Made by a program: the position numbers and the translations under genes. Source: Ruminococcus sp. (lineage in GTDB: Bacteria; Bacillota; Clostridia; Oscillospirales; Ruminococcaceae). From it: a stretch of 64,000 nt of DNA. Where the stretch lies: assembly GCF_017464355.1 (NCBI RefSeq), contig NZ_JAFUAG010000041.1, positions 124,001-188,000 on the forward strand. The letters run 5' to 3'. The notes under the pieces are model-generated. The model was not told the DNA's origin. It ran no database searches and was given only the letters and a program-made list of their open reading frames with translations. Shown here one piece after another: positions 61,953 through 64,000 of the stretch. Every line of letters begins with the position of its first letter. The stretch's first letter is position 1.

Positions 61953-63245
61953 TTACTTGCTCAGCTTGCTCTCTCTGAAGATGATATCCTCTCTCTTGGG
62001 GCCGTTGGATACCATGGTGATGGGGAAGCCTATCTTCTCCTCGATGAACTCTATGTACTTGCGGCAGTTCTCAGGCAGATCCTCATACTTGCGTATACCC
62101 TTGATGTCGCAGTTCCAGCCGTCCAGTACCTCCAGAACAGGCTTGCACTTCTCCAGCTTCTGGGTGGTGGGGAAGTCTGTGATGACCTCGCCGTCCAGCT
62201 CGTAGCCCACACATACAGGTATCTTCTCCAGATAGCCCAGCGCGTCAACTACAGTGAAAGCTACATCAGTAGTGCCCTGAATGCGGCAGCCGTATCTAGA
62301 AGCTACACAGTCGAACCAGCCCATTCTTCTGGGTCTGCCTGTGGTAGCGCCGTACTCGCCCTTGTCACCGCCGTGGTTTCTCATCTGCTCAGCCTCATCG
62401 CCGAATATCTCGGAAACGAAAGCGCCTGCGCCCACTGCGGAAGAATATGCCTTGCATACAGTAACGACCTTCTTGATCTCATAGGGAGGTATACCTGCGC
62501 CGATAGCACCGTAAGCTGCCAGCGTGGAGGAAGATGTTACCATGGGGTAGATACCGTGGTCGGGATCCTTAAGTGAGCCCAGCTGACCCTCCAGCAGAAT
62601 GTTCTTGCCTTCCTTGATAGCGTTCCACAGGTAAGCAGAAACATCGCAAACGTAAGGCTCTACCATGCTCTTGTATTCCATAAGGGTGTTGAACAGTTCA
62701 GCTTCATCAATGGCAGGCTTGTTGTACAGGTACTTCAGCAGAATGTTCTTCTGCTCGCAAACTCTGTGTATCTTTACCTTAAGTGACTCTTCATCGAAAA
62801 GCTCCTGTACCTGGAAGCCTATCTTAGCATACTTGTCAGAGTAGAAAGGCGCGATACCTGACTTTGTTGAACCAAAGCTTGCTTTGCCCAGCCTCTCTTC
62901 CTCGAACTTATCAAAATCAACATGGTAAGGCATTATCATCTGTACTCTGTCAGATATGAGCAGCTTAGGCATGGGTACGCCCTGAGAAGTTACCTCATTC
63001 AGCTCCTTGAAAAACTTTGGGATATCAAAAGCTACACCATTGCCGATGATGTTTGTGGTGTGATCGTAAAAAATGCCGGATGGGAGAGTGTGAAGTGCAA
63101 ACCTGCCATAGTGGTTGTGTATAGTATGGCCTGCATTTGCGCCGCCCTGAAATCTGATAACTATGTCAGACTCCTGCGCCATCATGTCCGTGAGCTTGCC
63201 CTTGCCTTCGTCGCCCCAGTTTGCGCCTACAATTGCTCTTACCAT
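61953..63245 (-). CDS. purA: Adenylosuccinate synthase
   Basis: 430 residues, the normal length. Joins IMP and aspartate with GTP on the way to AMP. N-terminal P-loop-like GANWGDEGKGKLTD, IMP and Mg site GGANAGHTI, LLEGQLGSLKDPDHGIYPMVTSSST, and GATTGRPRRMGWFD; TVVDALGYLEKI near the end. In most PurA enzymes the segment reads GQGAxxLDxDHGTYP, so LGSLKDPDHGIYP is a slight variant. AAGGAGGACATTCACAA precedes ATG. Monocistronic. Confidence 0.95.
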   Translation of the reverse strand: MVRAIVGANWGDEGKGKLTDMMAQESDIVIRFQGGANAGHTIHNHYGRFALHTLPSGIFYDHTTNIIGNGVAFDIPKFFKELNEVTSQGVPMPKLLISDRVQMIMPYHVDFDKFEEERLGKASFGSTKSGIAPFYSDKYAKIGFQVQELFDEESLKVKIHRVCEQKNILLKYLYNKPAIDEAELFNTLMEYKSMVEPYVCDVSAYLWNAIKEGKNILLEGQLGSLKDPDHGIYPMVTSSSTLAAYGAIGAGIPPYEIKKVVTVCKAYSSAVGAGAFVSEIFGDEAEQMRNHGGDKGEYGATTGRPRRMGWFDCVASRYGCRIQGTTDVAFTVVDALGYLEKIPVCVGYELDGEVITDFPTTQKLEKCKPVLEVLDGWNCDIKGIRKYEDLPENCRKYIEFIEEKIGFPITMVSNGPKREDIIFRESKLSK

Positions 63246-63337
63246 TTGTGAATGTCCTCCTTGCTGTCAAGCAGAATTACGTTGTTGTGATGATTTAGCG
63301 TGGTGCTATGTGAAAATCCCAACACCAACACCAATAT

Positions 63338-63366
63338 ATTATATCATACATTTTTTGCTTTGTAAA
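63338..63366 (-). promoter_or_regulatory. Promoter of purA
   Basis: Minus-strand TTTACA (63366-63361) and TATAAT (63343-63338), spacer 17. The leader of about 90 bases begins with a TTGGTGTTGGTGTTGGG stretch. Confidence 0.75.
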
Positions 63367-63446
63367 CACCCTTGACGATTTTTAACATTTTCATAATATT
63401 TTTCACAAGACTTGTCCGACCCGGCAGGAAAAATTTCTTAAACCCC

Positions 63447-63475
63447 TTGAAAAATCCTGCGTATTATATTATAAT
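63447..63475 (+). promoter_or_regulatory. Promoter of the lipoprotein gene at the right edge
   Basis: TTGAAA (63447-63452) and TATAAT (63470-63475), spacer 17. Confidence 0.75.
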
Positions 63476-63535
63476 GTAAGTTGACAACATAGCGGCAGAA
63501 AAAAATATGAGCCGCATACACTAAGGAGAGGTCTA

Positions 63536-64000
63536 ATGAGATTTGTAAAAACGGCAGCGTTCTTTCTGGCGGTGCTGACGGCGCTGTCCTTTGGCAGCTG
63601 TTCTTCGGACACAGGTGGGGATAGCGGTGTGAACACCACAGTTTCCACAAAAGAACCCAAGGCCGTGCCCGATAAGGTCGAACTTAAAAACTATAAATTT
63701 CCCGAATTTCTCGACGGCAAAAAGCAGCCCGATGTGCTTAGCAGCCCTGTATATGTCAGCTTTGCAGCCTCTGACTATGTAACTGAGGTCACAGAACAGC
63801 CCTTTGAAGACTATACCTGCACTGAAATGATAGGCAGTTCGCTGTATGTTTTTGAAGAGGGTAAGTTCAAGGGTCTGCTTGATACAGCAGGAAAGGTCCT
63901 GCTGGAGGCGGATACCTATACTTCTATTTCACCCTGCAGCATGGGCACGCTTTCCCTGTCCCGCGATAAGGAACTGAATGCACCCGATGATTATGTTACA
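63536..64000 (+). CDS. N-terminal part of a lipoprotein (3' end outside window)
   Basis: 155 codons are open to the edge. A signal peptide with lipobox SFGSC (Cys22) is followed by an acidic, Ser/Thr-rich stretch and then a folded part with VFEEGKFKGLLDTAGKVLLEA, which recalls the WG-repeat pattern. Exported and lipid-anchored; function unknown. TAAGGAGAGGTCTA precedes ATG 63536. Confidence 0.8.
   Translation, partial: MRFVKTAAFFLAVLTALSFGSCSSDTGGDSGVNTTVSTKEPKAVPDKVELKNYKFPEFLDGKKQPDVLSSPVYVSFAASDYVTEVTEQPFEDYTCTEMIGSSLYVFEEGKFKGLLDTAGKVLLEADTYTSISPCSMGTLSLSRDKELNAPDDYVT

Overview
The window comes from a low-to-mid-GC anaerobic Firmicute, most likely a Ruminococcus of the R. albus kind. This is inferred from two secreted proteins with type I dockerin modules of the 'NVTDI..IAAHVK' kind, a long cell-wall-binding-repeat protein, pyruvate formate-lyase fermentation, a T-box and a TPP riboswitch, dense TTGACA-17-TATAAT promoters and AGGAGG-type ribosome sites. 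No phage, plasmid, transposase or CRISPR locus was seen. Nearly all the DNA is chromosomal housekeeping operons.

Layout. 0-5 kb: acetyltransferase, TPP-riboswitch-controlled thiamine ECF component (thiT), tRNA-Thr, a dockerin protein, a DUF445 membrane protein and a membrane-anchored Mrr-type nuclease. 5-12 kb: tyrA and a pyruvate formate-lyase region in which the enzyme is genetically split: a 706-residue body with the Cys-Cys active site, a 75-residue cysteine-bearing protein, and an 83-residue protein carrying the glycyl-radical motif RVSGYAV; the activase pflA lies 1.6 kb downstream. 12-18 kb: a T-box-controlled trp operon (E, GD fusion, C, chorismate mutase, B, A) with a chorismate mutase where trpF usually sits. 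18-27.7 kb: AI-2E family transporter, a 2-hydroxyacyl-CoA dehydratase activase/dehydratase pair, a frameshifted orphan immunity gene, a nitroreductase and the cell-wall-binding-repeat protein. 27.7-37.3 kb: pyrG-purF-dapL on the minus strand diverging from a five-gene modular glutamate synthase operon. 37.4-42.4 kb: ABC exporter plus NarL-type two-component system. 42.4-45.5 kb: queuosine precursor operon queD-queE-folE-queC-queF. 45.5-47 kb: GH25 lysozyme and a stand-alone Spo0A DNA-binding domain. 47-53 kb: NitT/TauT-type ABC importer followed by DUF4418, an FtsX-type permease, an ATPase and an acetyltransferase. 53-58.4 kb: a frameshifted gene, an ABC-2 exporter and an OmpR-type two-component system. 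58.5-64 kb: second dockerin protein, tRNA-Ser, metallophosphoesterase, purA and the start of a lipoprotein gene.

Three things stand out beyond the gene list. First, the three-part pyruvate formate-lyase. Second, a family of intergenic palindromic elements: four copies of about 98 bp with a compensatory base-pair change in their inner hairpin, two short forms of about 45 bp and two fragments. In two cases they lie at the very start of a predicted transcript. Third, the divergent pyrG and glutamate synthase leaders share an identical hairpin, GC-[AATGGC]-GT, that is mutually exclusive with a terminator. This looks like the target of an ANTAR-type antiterminator.

All calls were made by reading the sequence; no database search or folding program was run.
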